From assembly GCA_910579295.1 (NCBI GenBank), contig CAJTTC010000024.1:1-18673 (forward strand): a DNA stretch of 18,673 nt, in the 5' to 3' direction. Below are positions 1 through 6,899 of this stretch, piece by piece. Under the pieces are notes generated by a model. It had not been told where the DNA came from, made no database searches, and worked only from the letters and a program-made list of their open reading frames with translations. The stretch comes from an uncultured Christensenella sp. GTDB taxonomy: Bacteria > Bacillota_A > Clostridia > Christensenellales > Borkfalkiaceae. The position numbers and the translations under genes are program-made. Numbering within the stretch: position 1 is the first letter of the stretch; the number at the start of each line of letters is the position of its first letter.

Positions 1-788
1 TTAGCGCTCATGAACTATATTTTGTAAAATCCGATATAAATCGTGGGTTTGCGCAGGGTAATAATTTTATCGCAAATATTATATGCGCCAATTACAAGTA
101 TATTCTCTTATTAAATAATGATACCTTAGTGCCTGAATCAAGTATCAAGTCTATGATAGAAACAATTGAATGTAATGGCGATGTCGCAGTTACATGTGAC
201 ATTCGGTATAATTATGACCGTAATAAATTGTGGAACGCAGGTGGGGTATTTAAATGGTATGGAGATCGGAAATATTATTCGCAAAGTAAAATTGACAAAT
301 TAATATCAAAAAAAGTTAAATATATCAGAGCAGAGTATATAACTGGCTGTGCAATGTTGGTTGATTGTAATTATATAAAAGAATATGGGTTATTTACCGA
401 TAAGTTTTTCCACGGAGAAGAGGATTACAATTTTTGTTTGAATTTAAAAAGACGTAAATTAACCGCAGGTGTCGATTTGAGCGTACAAATTTTTCATAAG
501 GTCGGTCAAAGCATTGAACGCAGCTGCGAAAATGCAAAAGAAATGCGTAGCAATATTGTGCATTTTTCTAACCGTATAATTGATTATAAATATTTTTATA
601 GTAAAATAAGATGGAAATTGTGGAGGATGCTATATTTGAATCTTGTCATATTGAAGAGAAGATTATCCGGTTTAAGTCGTAAAAAAGCAAAACTGCTTAA
701 GCAGAAAATATATTTTTATACGAATAATTACAGTGATGTCAAATGGACAGTTTTTTCATCGATAATGAAGGATGATGATATAATCTAA
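1..788 (+). CDS. GT2-family glycosyltransferase, 5' end outside window
   Basis: The frame is open from base 3, so the gene begins before the window; 262 codons are visible. Seen: NRGFAQGNN at visible residues 13-21, then a hydrophobic strand ending LLLNNDT (35-41), the nucleotide-sugar/metal-binding region of COG1216-type GT-A enzymes. TGCAMLV lies at 114-120 and the acceptor-side acidic motif GEED at 138-141, followed by a basic C-terminal tail. Family knowledge: such enzymes transfer a sugar, often rhamnose, from a nucleotide donor to a lipid-linked glycan on the inner membrane face. With wzx and rmlABDC downstream, a rhamnosyltransferase is a reasonable inference, but donor and acceptor cannot be read from sequence. 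A GTG at 129 would start after the catalytic NDT motif, so it is not the true start. The gene is notably AT-rich. Confidence 0.88.
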   Translation, partial: SAHELYFVKSDINRGFAQGNNFIANIICANYKYILLLNNDTLVPESSIKSMIETIECNGDVAVTCDIRYNYDRNKLWNAGGVFKWYGDRKYYSQSKIDKLISKKVKYIRAEYITGCAMLVDCNYIKEYGLFTDKFFHGEEDYNFCLNLKRRKLTAGVDLSVQIFHKVGQSIERSCENAKEMRSNIVHFSNRIIDYKYFYSKIRWKLWRMLYLNLVILKRRLSGLSRKKAKLLKQKIYFYTNNYSDVKWTVFSSIMKDDDII

Positions 789-791
789 CAA

Positions 792-2312
792 ATGGCAAAG
801 AAGATAACGACAAAAAAATTTGCGACAAACGTAATTCTTTCTATTACCGCGCAAATAATATCTATGGCGGTAAGTTTTATTCTTACTTTAATAGTACCTA
901 AATTTATTGACGAATATCAGTATGCTTACTGGCAGATGTTCGTTTTGTACGTTGGTTACGTGGGTGTGCTACATTTCGGCTTGCTCGACGGGCTTGTTTT
1001 ACGCTATTCCAAATACGATTACGAAGAGTTGGATAAGAAAAAAATTCTTTCGCAACTACAAATTCTTTTATCTTTTATCAGTATTCTGTCCGCAATTGCT
1101 GTAATAGTCGCTCTCACGGTTATAGGCGGAGCGAGTAAAATTATAGTTATACTTGTTGCTTGCGGTGTTATAACCAAAAATCTGGTAACTTACGGTTCTT
1201 ATATGTTCCAGATAACAAACAGAATAAGCAAGTATGTTATAATGATTATTTCCCAGCGTCTTGCTTACGGGGTGTTTGTTTTAATTCTCCTTGCATTGCG
1301 GGTGAACGATTTCTATTGGTACGCAATTGCAGATTTATTTGGTGACGTTATAGGTATAATAATAGGTATTATTTTTAACGGCGGACTGTTTTTCGGGAAA
1401 TCTCTTCCAATCAAAGAAGCTTTTAAAGAGTGCAAAATCAATGTTTTGTCAGGCATAATTTTAATGATGGCAAATTGGTCCGCTATGCTTATGATTGGCG
1501 GAGCTAAAATGATCATTCAGTGGCGATGGGACGAGTTGGTGTTTGGTAAGGTTTCTTTTGCATTTAGCGTTTCAAATGTTTTTTTGGTATTTGTCACAGC
1601 TATTAGCGTTGTACTTTTCCCTTCATTGCAACGCATCGAGCAAGATAAGTTGCCTGCAATGTACAAAAGTATCCGTAATATACTGTCGCCGCTATTATTC
1701 TTTATAATGCTGTTTTATTTTGTCGGCTGTTGGATTTTGGATAAGTGGCTTCCGCAATATTCGGCGAGTTTACAATATCTTGGCATATTGCTTCCGATAA
1801 TTATTTTTTCGTCAAAGGTAAGTTTACTGACTAACAACTATTTGAAGGTTTATAGGAAGGAAAAGCTTATGCTTCTTGCCAATGCAATTTCTATTGCCTT
1901 GGGGGCAATTCTTTTCGTTCTTTGCGCTTATGTCTTCAACAATTTGATCGCTCTGTTATGTTGCGTAGTGTTTGTAATAATGTTCAATTCGATATTATCA
2001 GAAATTTTCGTTTTGCGCACAATAAAAATTAAGATAATTAAAGAGTTTATCATTGAGGGCGTTATGACTGTTGGATTTATATTATGCGCTTCTCTATTGA
2101 GCCGGTGGATAGGCTGTGCGGTTTATGCGGGGCTGTTTGCCGTATATGCCGCCGTTAACTATAAGTCCATAGTTGAATTGTTTAAAAAGCTGTTCAAGCG
2201 CAATAAAATTACTGAGCCAATTGTTCGACAAGGTGTGGACAGTGAGTGTGCCGACGTTACAACAGAAATTTCTTCTATCAGCAAAGATGAAAATACGGAA
2301 GGGGAGGACTAA
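792..2312 (+). CDS. wzx: Wzx-like polysaccharide flippase (MOP superfamily)
   Basis: A 506-residue, very hydrophobic protein with about 12-14 predicted membrane segments from residue ~12 to ~455. A charged cytoplasmic tail of roughly 50 residues follows, rich in Lys/Glu/Asp/Ser. The length and alternating hydrophobic helices fit the polysaccharide-specific transporter (Wzx/RfbX) family, which flips undecaprenyl-linked glycan units across the membrane. It starts 3 bases after the glycosyltransferase stop and its TAA directly touches the rmlA ATG, so it is in the same operon. The ribosome site is weak (AAGGATGATG-like purines well upstream of the ATG), suggesting translational coupling. Assignment rests on topology and context rather than catalytic residues. 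A related MOP exporter such as a teichuronic-acid or lipid exporter is the alternative. Confidence 0.82.
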   Translation: MAKKITTKKFATNVILSITAQIISMAVSFILTLIVPKFIDEYQYAYWQMFVLYVGYVGVLHFGLLDGLVLRYSKYDYEELDKKKILSQLQILLSFISILSAIAVIVALTVIGGASKIIVILVACGVITKNLVTYGSYMFQITNRISKYVIMIISQRLAYGVFVLILLALRVNDFYWYAIADLFGDVIGIIIGIIFNGGLFFGKSLPIKEAFKECKINVLSGIILMMANWSAMLMIGGAKMIIQWRWDELVFGKVSFAFSVSNVFLVFVTAISVVLFPSLQRIEQDKLPAMYKSIRNILSPLLFFIMLFYFVGCWILDKWLPQYSASLQYLGILLPIIIFSSKVSLLTNNYLKVYRKEKLMLLANAISIALGAILFVLCAYVFNNLIALLCCVVFVIMFNSILSEIFVLRTIKIKIIKEFIIEGVMTVGFILCASLLSRWIGCAVYAGLFAVYAAVNYKSIVELFKKLFKRNKITEPIVRQGVDSECADVTTEISSISKDENTEGED

Positions 2313-3197
2313 ATGAAAGGAATAATACTTGCGGGCGGGTCGGGTACAAGACTTTATCCGCTTACAAAAGTAACAAGTAAGCAATTGTTGCCGGTGTACG
2401 ATAAACCGATGATATTCTATCCCCTATCGGTTTTGATGAGTGCAGGCGTAAGAGAAATTCTAATTATTTCCACACCTCAGGATACTCCGCGGTTTGAAGA
2501 ACTCTTAGGCGATGGAACTTCGTTCGGTATTAATTTGTCATATGCGATTCAACCGTCACCCGACGGGTTGGCGCAAGCTTTTATTATCGGTGAAAAGTTT
2601 ATAGGTAACGATGCCGTGGCTATGATTTTGGGCGATAATATCTTTTACGGTCACGGTTTTAACAAGATGTTAATGGATGCAAAGCAAAATGCAGAAAACG
2701 GGAAGGCTACAATATTTGGCTACGGTGTAAAGGACCCTCAACGTTTTGGTATAGTAGAGTTTGACAAGGACGGAAAAGTATTGTCCGTTGAGGAAAAACC
2801 CGAACATCCTAAATCAAATTATTGCATAACCGGTTTATACTTCTATGATAATAGGGCGGTAGAATTTGCAAAGGCAATAAAGCCGTCTAAACGTGGAGAA
2901 CTTGAGATAACCGATTTGAACGCTAAATATTTAGAAGCGGGGGATTTAACCGTTCAACTTTTAGACCGTGGTTTTGCGTGGTTGGACACGGGCACAATGG
3001 ACAGTCTGTTTGAAGCGGCAGAGTTTGTCAGGGTTTTATCGCAACGGCAAGACGTAACTATTTCCGCGCCGGAAGAGATTGCTTATCGCAACGGCTGGAT
3101 TAGCAAAGAAAAACTAATGGAAATAGCCAGTGAATACGGTAAGTCTCCTTACGGTGAACATTTGAAAAAAATTGCGGGCATAAAGGAGGATAAATAA
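2313..3197 (+). CDS. rmlA: Glucose-1-phosphate thymidylyltransferase
   Basis: 294 residues, the normal RmlA length. The N-terminal nucleotide-binding loop GGSGTRLYPLT is at residues 8-18, followed by KQLLPVYDKPM (23-33) and the metal/sugar motif GDNIFYG (107-113). Later come a VEEKPEHPKSNY segment and WLDTGTMDSL, all hallmarks of the family. It makes dTDP-glucose from dTTP and glucose-1-phosphate, the first and feedback-controlled step of dTDP-L-rhamnose synthesis in the cytoplasm. The ATG directly follows the wzx stop, with GGGGAGG upstream at good spacing. Its TAA directly precedes the rmlB ATG. The phosphoglucomutase at 13325-14845 could supply its glucose-1-phosphate; that link is inference. 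Confidence 0.97.
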   Translation: MKGIILAGGSGTRLYPLTKVTSKQLLPVYDKPMIFYPLSVLMSAGVREILIISTPQDTPRFEELLGDGTSFGINLSYAIQPSPDGLAQAFIIGEKFIGNDAVAMILGDNIFYGHGFNKMLMDAKQNAENGKATIFGYGVKDPQRFGIVEFDKDGKVLSVEEKPEHPKSNYCITGLYFYDNRAVEFAKAIKPSKRGELEITDLNAKYLEAGDLTVQLLDRGFAWLDTGTMDSLFEAAEFVRVLSQRQDVTISAPEEIAYRNGWISKEKLMEIASEYGKSPYGEHLKKIAGIKEDK

Positions 3198-4220
3198 ATG
3201 ACTATTATAGTAACCGGTGGCGCTGGGTTTATCGGTAGTAATTTCATTTTTTATATGTTTAAGGCGCACCCAGACTACCGAATAGTATGCTTGGATAAGC
3301 TCACCTATGCAGGCAATTTGTCAACGCTTTCAACGGTAATGGGAAAACCGAATTTCCGTTTTGTAAAGGCAGATATCTGCGACAGAGAGGCGATTTTTAA
3401 ACTTTTTGAAGAAGAAAAGCCTGAGATTGTGGTAAACTTTGCCGCCGAAAGTCATGTTGACAGAAGTATTGAAGACCCTGGCATTTTTCTACAAACTAAT
3501 ATTCTCGGTACGGCGGCACTTATGGACGCTTGTCGTAAATACGGAATAAAACGCTTTCATCAGGTTTCTACCGACGAGGTGTACGGGGATTTACCTTTGG
3601 ATAGACCCGATTTATTTTTTACGGAACGCACTCCTATTCATACAAGCAGCCCGTATTCTTCAAGCAAGGCGTCGGCTGATTTGCTTGTGTTGGCTTATAA
3701 CAGAACCTACGGATTGTCAGTATCAATCAGCCGTTGTTCCAATAATTACGGACCTTATCATTTCCCCGAAAAGCTTATTCCGCTTATGATTGCAAATGCA
3801 CTGAACAATAAGCCATTACCTGTTTACGGAAGGGGTGAAAACGTACGCGATTGGTTGTACGTCGAGGATCACTGTAAGGCTATTGACTTAATCATTCATA
3901 ATGGCAGGGTAGGCGAAGTTTACAATGTCGGCGGTCACAACGAAATGAAAAATATCGACATAGTAAAGCTTATTTGCAAGGAGCTCGGTAAACCCGAGAG
4001 CCTTATTACCTACGTTGCCGACAGGAAAGGGCACGATATGCGTTACGCTATCGACCCTACTAAAATTCACGAGGAACTTGGCTGGCTACCCGAAACTAAA
4101 TTTGAGGACGGTATCAAGAAAACAATAAAATGGTATCTTGAAAACCGTGAGTGGTGGGAAACCATAATCAGCGGCGAATATAAAAAGTATTACGAAAAAA
4201 TGTACGGTGACAGAAAGTGA
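3198..4220 (+). CDS. rmlB: dTDP-glucose 4,6-dehydratase
   Basis: A 340-residue extended short-chain dehydrogenase/reductase. Visible: the NAD-binding TGGAGFIG (residues 6-13), DKLTYAGN (33-40), AAESHVDRSI, and the catalytic Thr-Asp-Glu in STDEVYG (124-130). YSSSK (153-157) supplies the Tyr/Lys pair, and RCSNNYGPYHFPEKLIPL and RDWLYVEDH are also typical. It converts dTDP-glucose to dTDP-4-keto-6-deoxyglucose, the second rhamnose step. AAGGAGG lies just before the ATG, which abuts the rmlA stop. Its TGA shares bases with the GTG start of rmlD (GTGA), so the two are translationally coupled. Length and motifs are complete; nothing looks defective. Confidence 0.97.
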   Translation: MTIIVTGGAGFIGSNFIFYMFKAHPDYRIVCLDKLTYAGNLSTLSTVMGKPNFRFVKADICDREAIFKLFEEEKPEIVVNFAAESHVDRSIEDPGIFLQTNILGTAALMDACRKYGIKRFHQVSTDEVYGDLPLDRPDLFFTERTPIHTSSPYSSSKASADLLVLAYNRTYGLSVSISRCSNNYGPYHFPEKLIPLMIANALNNKPLPVYGRGENVRDWLYVEDHCKAIDLIIHNGRVGEVYNVGGHNEMKNIDIVKLICKELGKPESLITYVADRKGHDMRYAIDPTKIHEELGWLPETKFEDGIKKTIKWYLENREWWETIISGEYKKYYEKMYGDRK

Positions 4221-5080
4221 AAGTTTTGGTAACGGGCGTTAAAGGTCAACTTGGCTACGACGCTGTAAACGAGCTTGAAAAGCGCGGTCATATAGCGGTA
4301 GGCGTTGACATCGCTGAAATGGATATAACCGATAAAGTAAATGTGTCGCGCATTATGAGTGAAGTTAAACCCGATGCGGTAATTCACTGCGCCGCGTGGA
4401 CGGCTGTGGACGCCGCCGAGGATAATGAAGAGAAAGTACGTCTTGTTAACGCAGTAGGAACTGAAAATATCGCTACAGAATGCAATAAACTCGGTTGTAA
4501 AATGGTGTATATCTCAACCGATTACGTTTTCGACGGAAAGGGAGAAGAACCCTGGCAACCCGATTGCAAAGATTATAAACCGCTTAACGTATACGGACAG
4601 ACCAAACTTGAAGGCGAACTTGCGGTAGCCGAAAGGCTTGAGCGTTTTTTTATAGTGCGTATTGCGTGGGTGTTCGGTAAGAACGGCAAAAATTTTATAA
4701 AAACAATGTTAAATATTGGTAAAACTCACGATACGGTAAGGGTAGTTAACGATCAAATAGGCACTCCGACATATACTTTTGATTTAGCGCGTTTGTTAGT
4801 TGATATGGTGGAAACGGAAAAGTATGGCTATTATCATGCAACCAATGAGGGGGGCTATATAAGTTGGTATGACTTCACTAAGGAAATTTACAGACAAGTA
4901 GGGTACGGCACAAAGGTTGTCCCCGTATCTACTGCGGAATACGGTTTAAGTAAGGCGGCGCGTCCGTTTAATAGTCGATTGGATAAAAGTAAGCTTGTTG
5001 CAAACGGGTTTAAGCCGTTGCCCGACTGGCGGGACGCGCTGAGTAGATATTTAGAGGAACTTGAAAATGGGACAAATTAA
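4217..5080 (+). CDS. rmlD: dTDP-4-dehydrorhamnose reductase
   Basis: A 287-residue SDR-superfamily reductase. TGVKGQLG (6-13) is the dinucleotide-binding loop, CAAWTAVDAAED (58-69) is family-typical, STDYVFDG (100-107) follows and YGQTK (126-130) holds the Tyr-x3-Lys pair. DQIGTPTYT further on is characteristic of RmlD. It reduces dTDP-4-keto-L-rhamnose to dTDP-L-rhamnose with NAD(P)H, the last step of the pathway. The start is GTG, overlapping the rmlB stop by 4 bases. The order A-B-D-C puts this last enzyme before the epimerase gene rmlC. The 3' end overlaps rmlC by 14 bases. Confidence 0.96.
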   Translation: MKVLVTGVKGQLGYDAVNELEKRGHIAVGVDIAEMDITDKVNVSRIMSEVKPDAVIHCAAWTAVDAAEDNEEKVRLVNAVGTENIATECNKLGCKMVYISTDYVFDGKGEEPWQPDCKDYKPLNVYGQTKLEGELAVAERLERFFIVRIAWVFGKNGKNFIKTMLNIGKTHDTVRVVNDQIGTPTYTFDLARLLVDMVETEKYGYYHATNEGGYISWYDFTKEIYRQVGYGTKVVPVSTAEYGLSKAARPFNSRLDKSKLVANGFKPLPDWRDALSRYLEELENGTN

Positions 5081-5672
5081 GGTTAAAAAAAACGTTGGCG
5101 GAATTGACGGATTGCATATTATAGAGCCTGCCGTACACGGTGACAACCGCGGATATTTTATGGAAACCTATAACTTGCGCGATATGGAAGAAGCGGACTT
5201 GAATATGGTCTTTGTTCAGGACAATCAGTCTATGAGCACAAAGGGAGTTCTTCGTGGCCTGCACTTTCAGAAACATTTTCCTCAGGGCAAACTTGTACGC
5301 GTAATCAAAGGAAAAGTTTTTGATGTTGCAGTCGATATCCGTAAAGGAAGTAAAACATATGGTAAGTGGTTTGGTGTGGAACTATCCGACGAAAATAAAA
5401 AACAGTTTTATATTTCCGAGGGATTTGCTCATGGCTTTTTGGTATTATCGGATACGGCGGAATTTTGTTACAAAGTGACCGATTTTTATCACCCCAACGA
5501 TGAGGGGGGTATTGCATGGAATGATCCTAACATAGCAGTTGCGTGGGGCGTATGTGGTAACTACTGCGGCACGGCAGACAGCACTGGCTATACTTTGCCC
5601 GACGGCACACCCTTAAATTTAAGTGACAAAGACAAACAGTGGCTTACATTGGAAGAGCTGAACGTAAGATAA
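5067..5672 (+). CDS. rmlC: dTDP-4-dehydrorhamnose 3,5-epimerase
   Basis: A 201-residue cupin-fold epimerase with GDNRGYFMETY near the N-terminus and RGLHFQ carrying the catalytic His (residue 66). KLVRVIKGKVFDVAVDIR is the core cupin strand, followed by FAHGFLVLSDTAEF and YHPNDEGGIAW. It epimerises C3 and C5 of dTDP-4-keto-6-deoxyglucose, the third rhamnose step. I chose ATG 5067: GAGG at 5054-5057 is 9 bases upstream, whereas the in-frame TTG at 5061 would be only 3 bases from it. The gene overlaps the rmlD 3' end by 14 bases. At 201 aa it is slightly longer than the usual ~180, through a short C-terminal helix (DKDKQWLTLEEL). Confidence 0.95.
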   Translation: MGQIKVKKNVGGIDGLHIIEPAVHGDNRGYFMETYNLRDMEEADLNMVFVQDNQSMSTKGVLRGLHFQKHFPQGKLVRVIKGKVFDVAVDIRKGSKTYGKWFGVELSDENKKQFYISEGFAHGFLVLSDTAEFCYKVTDFYHPNDEGGIAWNDPNIAVAWGVCGNYCGTADSTGYTLPDGTPLNLSDKDKQWLTLEELNVR

Positions 5673-5678
5673 TTTTGT

Positions 5679-5936
5679 ATGGAATGCGGTTTAACTTTTG
5701 AGAGAAAATACTGCTTTGTAACAGTCGAGTTTGTTGACGATCCAAATGTTGAAGGGCGGACTTTCTGGTATCTGTGCCCATTCCGGGAAATTGATGTCGG
5801 GAGTAAGGTATTAGCGCCTCTCGGCAGACATAACGGTTTGCAACAGGGAGTGGTAAGAGGAAAGAGGTTTACCGATGAAGAAAGCGCTCCTTATCCGTTG
5901 TCGTTGATTAAAAAAGTAGTAAAAATTATCAATTGA
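5679..5936 (+). CDS. Small protein resembling the PriA 3'-DNA-binding domain
   Basis: 85 residues starting 6 bases after the rmlC stop. Seen: a beta-rich pattern, YCFVTVEFVDD (11-21), RTFWYLCPF (27-35), VGSKVLAPLGR (40-50), LQQGVVRGKRF (54-64) and a C-terminal IKKVVKII strand. This order, an exposed F-x-Y-x-x-P segment, then 'G-x-x-V-x-A/V-P-G-R' and 'x-G-x-V', resembles the N-terminal 3'BD domain of the PriA primosomal helicase. No helicase domain follows, so the protein would be only that fold. Similar small stand-alone proteins are, from memory, annotated as hypothetical in Clostridia. The ribosome site is weak, so expression probably depends on coupling to rmlC. A role in DNA binding is inference, and nothing ties it to rhamnose metabolism beyond position. 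It could instead be an unrelated small beta-barrel. Confidence 0.7.
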   Translation: MECGLTFERKYCFVTVEFVDDPNVEGRTFWYLCPFREIDVGSKVLAPLGRHNGLQQGVVRGKRFTDEESAPYPLSLIKKVVKIIN

Positions 5937-6101
5937 AATGATTAAGAAAATCTAAAAAGGCAAGATTAGCGCGGTAAGTGAGCTTTCCAAAGGGATAAAT
6001 GAGTTTACCGCCAAATTCACGAACTCGCTTATGATGCCTGTATAAATCGAAGATAGGCTTGAAATTACCAACGCGACTTGCCTGTTTGGAAGGACAGAAG
6101 C

Positions 6102-6230
6102 ATGTCTGCAACAATTTTTGGCGAAAAAAATACTTATGACTATTGGAAAAGCATTTTTCAAACAGGAAAAACACCCGAGGAAACGGCGGTACTTGCTTCA
6201 CCGTTAAATGTATCAGATATGATTAGATAG
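6102..6230 (+). CDS. Possible 42-residue protein, unknown
   Basis: ATG at 6102 is preceded by GGAAGG (6088-6093) at 8-base spacing, one of the better ribosome sites in the window. The frame ends at TAG 6228-6230. The product starts MSATIFGEKNTYDYWKSIF and ends LASPLNVSDMIR, with a hydrophilic, plausible composition including Tyr, Trp and an acidic TPEETA stretch. I do not recognise it. It may be a genuine small protein or the remnant of a longer gene, because a different frame just upstream (5956-6039) also looks protein-like. No promoter or terminator can be tied to it. Confidence 0.35.
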   Translation: MSATIFGEKNTYDYWKSIFQTGKTPEETAVLASPLNVSDMIR

Positions 6231-6344
6231 TTATTTCGGGTGCAGTATTTTGCTCAAGAAAGATGTTCGACAAATTTTTGTTGCCCAAAAACCTTGATTT
6301 ATTATCCATATATGTCAAGTCGTATAATTGATTATTGCTTTCCA

Positions 6345-6373
6345 ACGCGCAAGATAAATGAATATTTGCGCGT
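6345..6373. repeat. 8-bp perfect inverted repeat upstream of spoIIID
   Basis: ACGCGCAA (6345-6352) and TTGCGCGT (6366-6373) are perfect complements around a 13-base AT-rich loop. No T-run follows, so it is not a terminator. It may be a regulator site or RNA stem in the region upstream of the spore regulator. The function is not known. Confidence 0.4.
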
Positions 6374-6426
6374 AATGTGAGACATTTAAGCGGCGGAGCA
6401 TAAAAAGCGCAAAAAAGCTTACAACA

Positions 6427-6456
6427 TTCATAATTCGACAAAATCCCACATATATT
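6427..6456 (+). promoter_or_regulatory. Possible sigma-E-like promoter of spoIIID
   Basis: TTCATAAT (6427-6434) and CATATATT (6449-6456) are 14 bases apart. This loosely fits the Bacillus sigma-E pattern of a CATA-containing -35 and a CATACAAT-like -10 (about 6 of 8 matches each). spoIIID is a sigma-E target in known spore formers. The predicted transcript would begin right at the ribosome site near 6463, which is unusually short and lowers confidence. Confidence 0.28.
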
Positions 6457-6477
6457 TACCGGTAAAGGGGTAGAGAT

Positions 6478-6738
6478 ATGTGGGATATTCATATGCGTAT
6501 ACTGGCGGAAGCCGAATATATAATCAAGACCAATTCGACGGTGCGAGCCGCCGCTCAATACTTCGGCATAAGCAAATCAACCGTACATAAAGACGTTACG
6601 GAGCGGTTGGAGGAGATAGACAAGCGCCTTTTCGAGCTTGTGCGCGAGGTGCTCGACAAAAATCTGTCGGAGCGGCACATACGCGGCGGTATGGCAACGA
6701 AGAGCAAATATGCGGATAAGAGGAAAAATTTTTCATAA
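6478..6738 (+). CDS. spoIIID: Sporulation transcription factor SpoIIID
   Basis: 86 residues, close to the ~90 usual for SpoIIID. The helix-turn-helix is VRAAAQYFGISKSTVHKDV (about residues 22-40), followed by the diagnostic TERLEEID and, near the C-terminus, RHIRGGMATKSKY (about 66-78), the basic DNA-contacting tail of the family. In known spore formers it is made in the mother cell under sigma-E and activates or represses many genes, including the sigK region. AAAGGGG (6464-6470) lies 7 bases before the ATG at 6478, favouring this start over the internal ATG five codons on. No sporulation neighbour is visible. The next gene has its own promoter, so spoIIID is probably monocistronic. Confidence 0.95.
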   Translation: MWDIHMRILAEAEYIIKTNSTVRAAAQYFGISKSTVHKDVTERLEEIDKRLFELVREVLDKNLSERHIRGGMATKSKYADKRKNFS

Positions 6739-6767
6739 AAATTCCACCTGTTTATAAGCGTTATAAT

Positions 6768-6796
6768 TTGTAAAACGCCGTTTGGTATGATATAAT
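6768..6796 (+). promoter_or_regulatory. Sigma-A-type promoter of the activase operon
   Basis: TTGTAA (6768-6773), a 17-base spacer and TATAAT (6791-6796) preceded by TG one base away (extended -10). A start near 6803 would give a leader of about 97 bases. The leader holds an imperfect hairpin (6855-6886, CCCT/AGGG and CCG/CGG pairs) that ends just before the ribosome site AGGG (6889-6892). Confidence 0.75.
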
Positions 6797-6899
6797 CTAT
6801 TCGGTGAATTTTTGCATAAAGCAATGTTGACCGTACACAACAACTACAATTCAGCCCTCGCCGTGCCTTAAATGAGCGCGGTAGGGACAGGGTAAACGT

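Larger units (their letters stand above)
5937..6477 (+). other. 541-base gene-poor stretch before spoIIID
   Basis: No well-supported gene of normal size is present. No U-rich terminator is evident after the 85-aa gene. Inverted repeats are seen at 5971-5977/6005-6011 (GCGGTAA/TTACCGC) and 6345-6352/6366-6373. Between stops, 5956-6039 encodes an open run containing SELSKGINEFTAKF without a start codon, which could be a decayed gene fragment. One short frame with a good ribosome site lies at 6102-6230. Antisense open frames here lack ribosome sites and overlap spoIIID, so I discount them. Confidence 0.5.

Noticed and set aside
5061..5063. TTG as the rmlC start
   Set aside because: Only 3 bases from the GAGG ribosome site, while ATG 5067 has 9-base spacing.
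6223..6558. Open frame of 111 codons on the minus strand overlapping spoIIID
   Set aside because: Overlaps the HTH-coding part of spoIIID antisense, lacks a ribosome site, and shows no recognisable motif.
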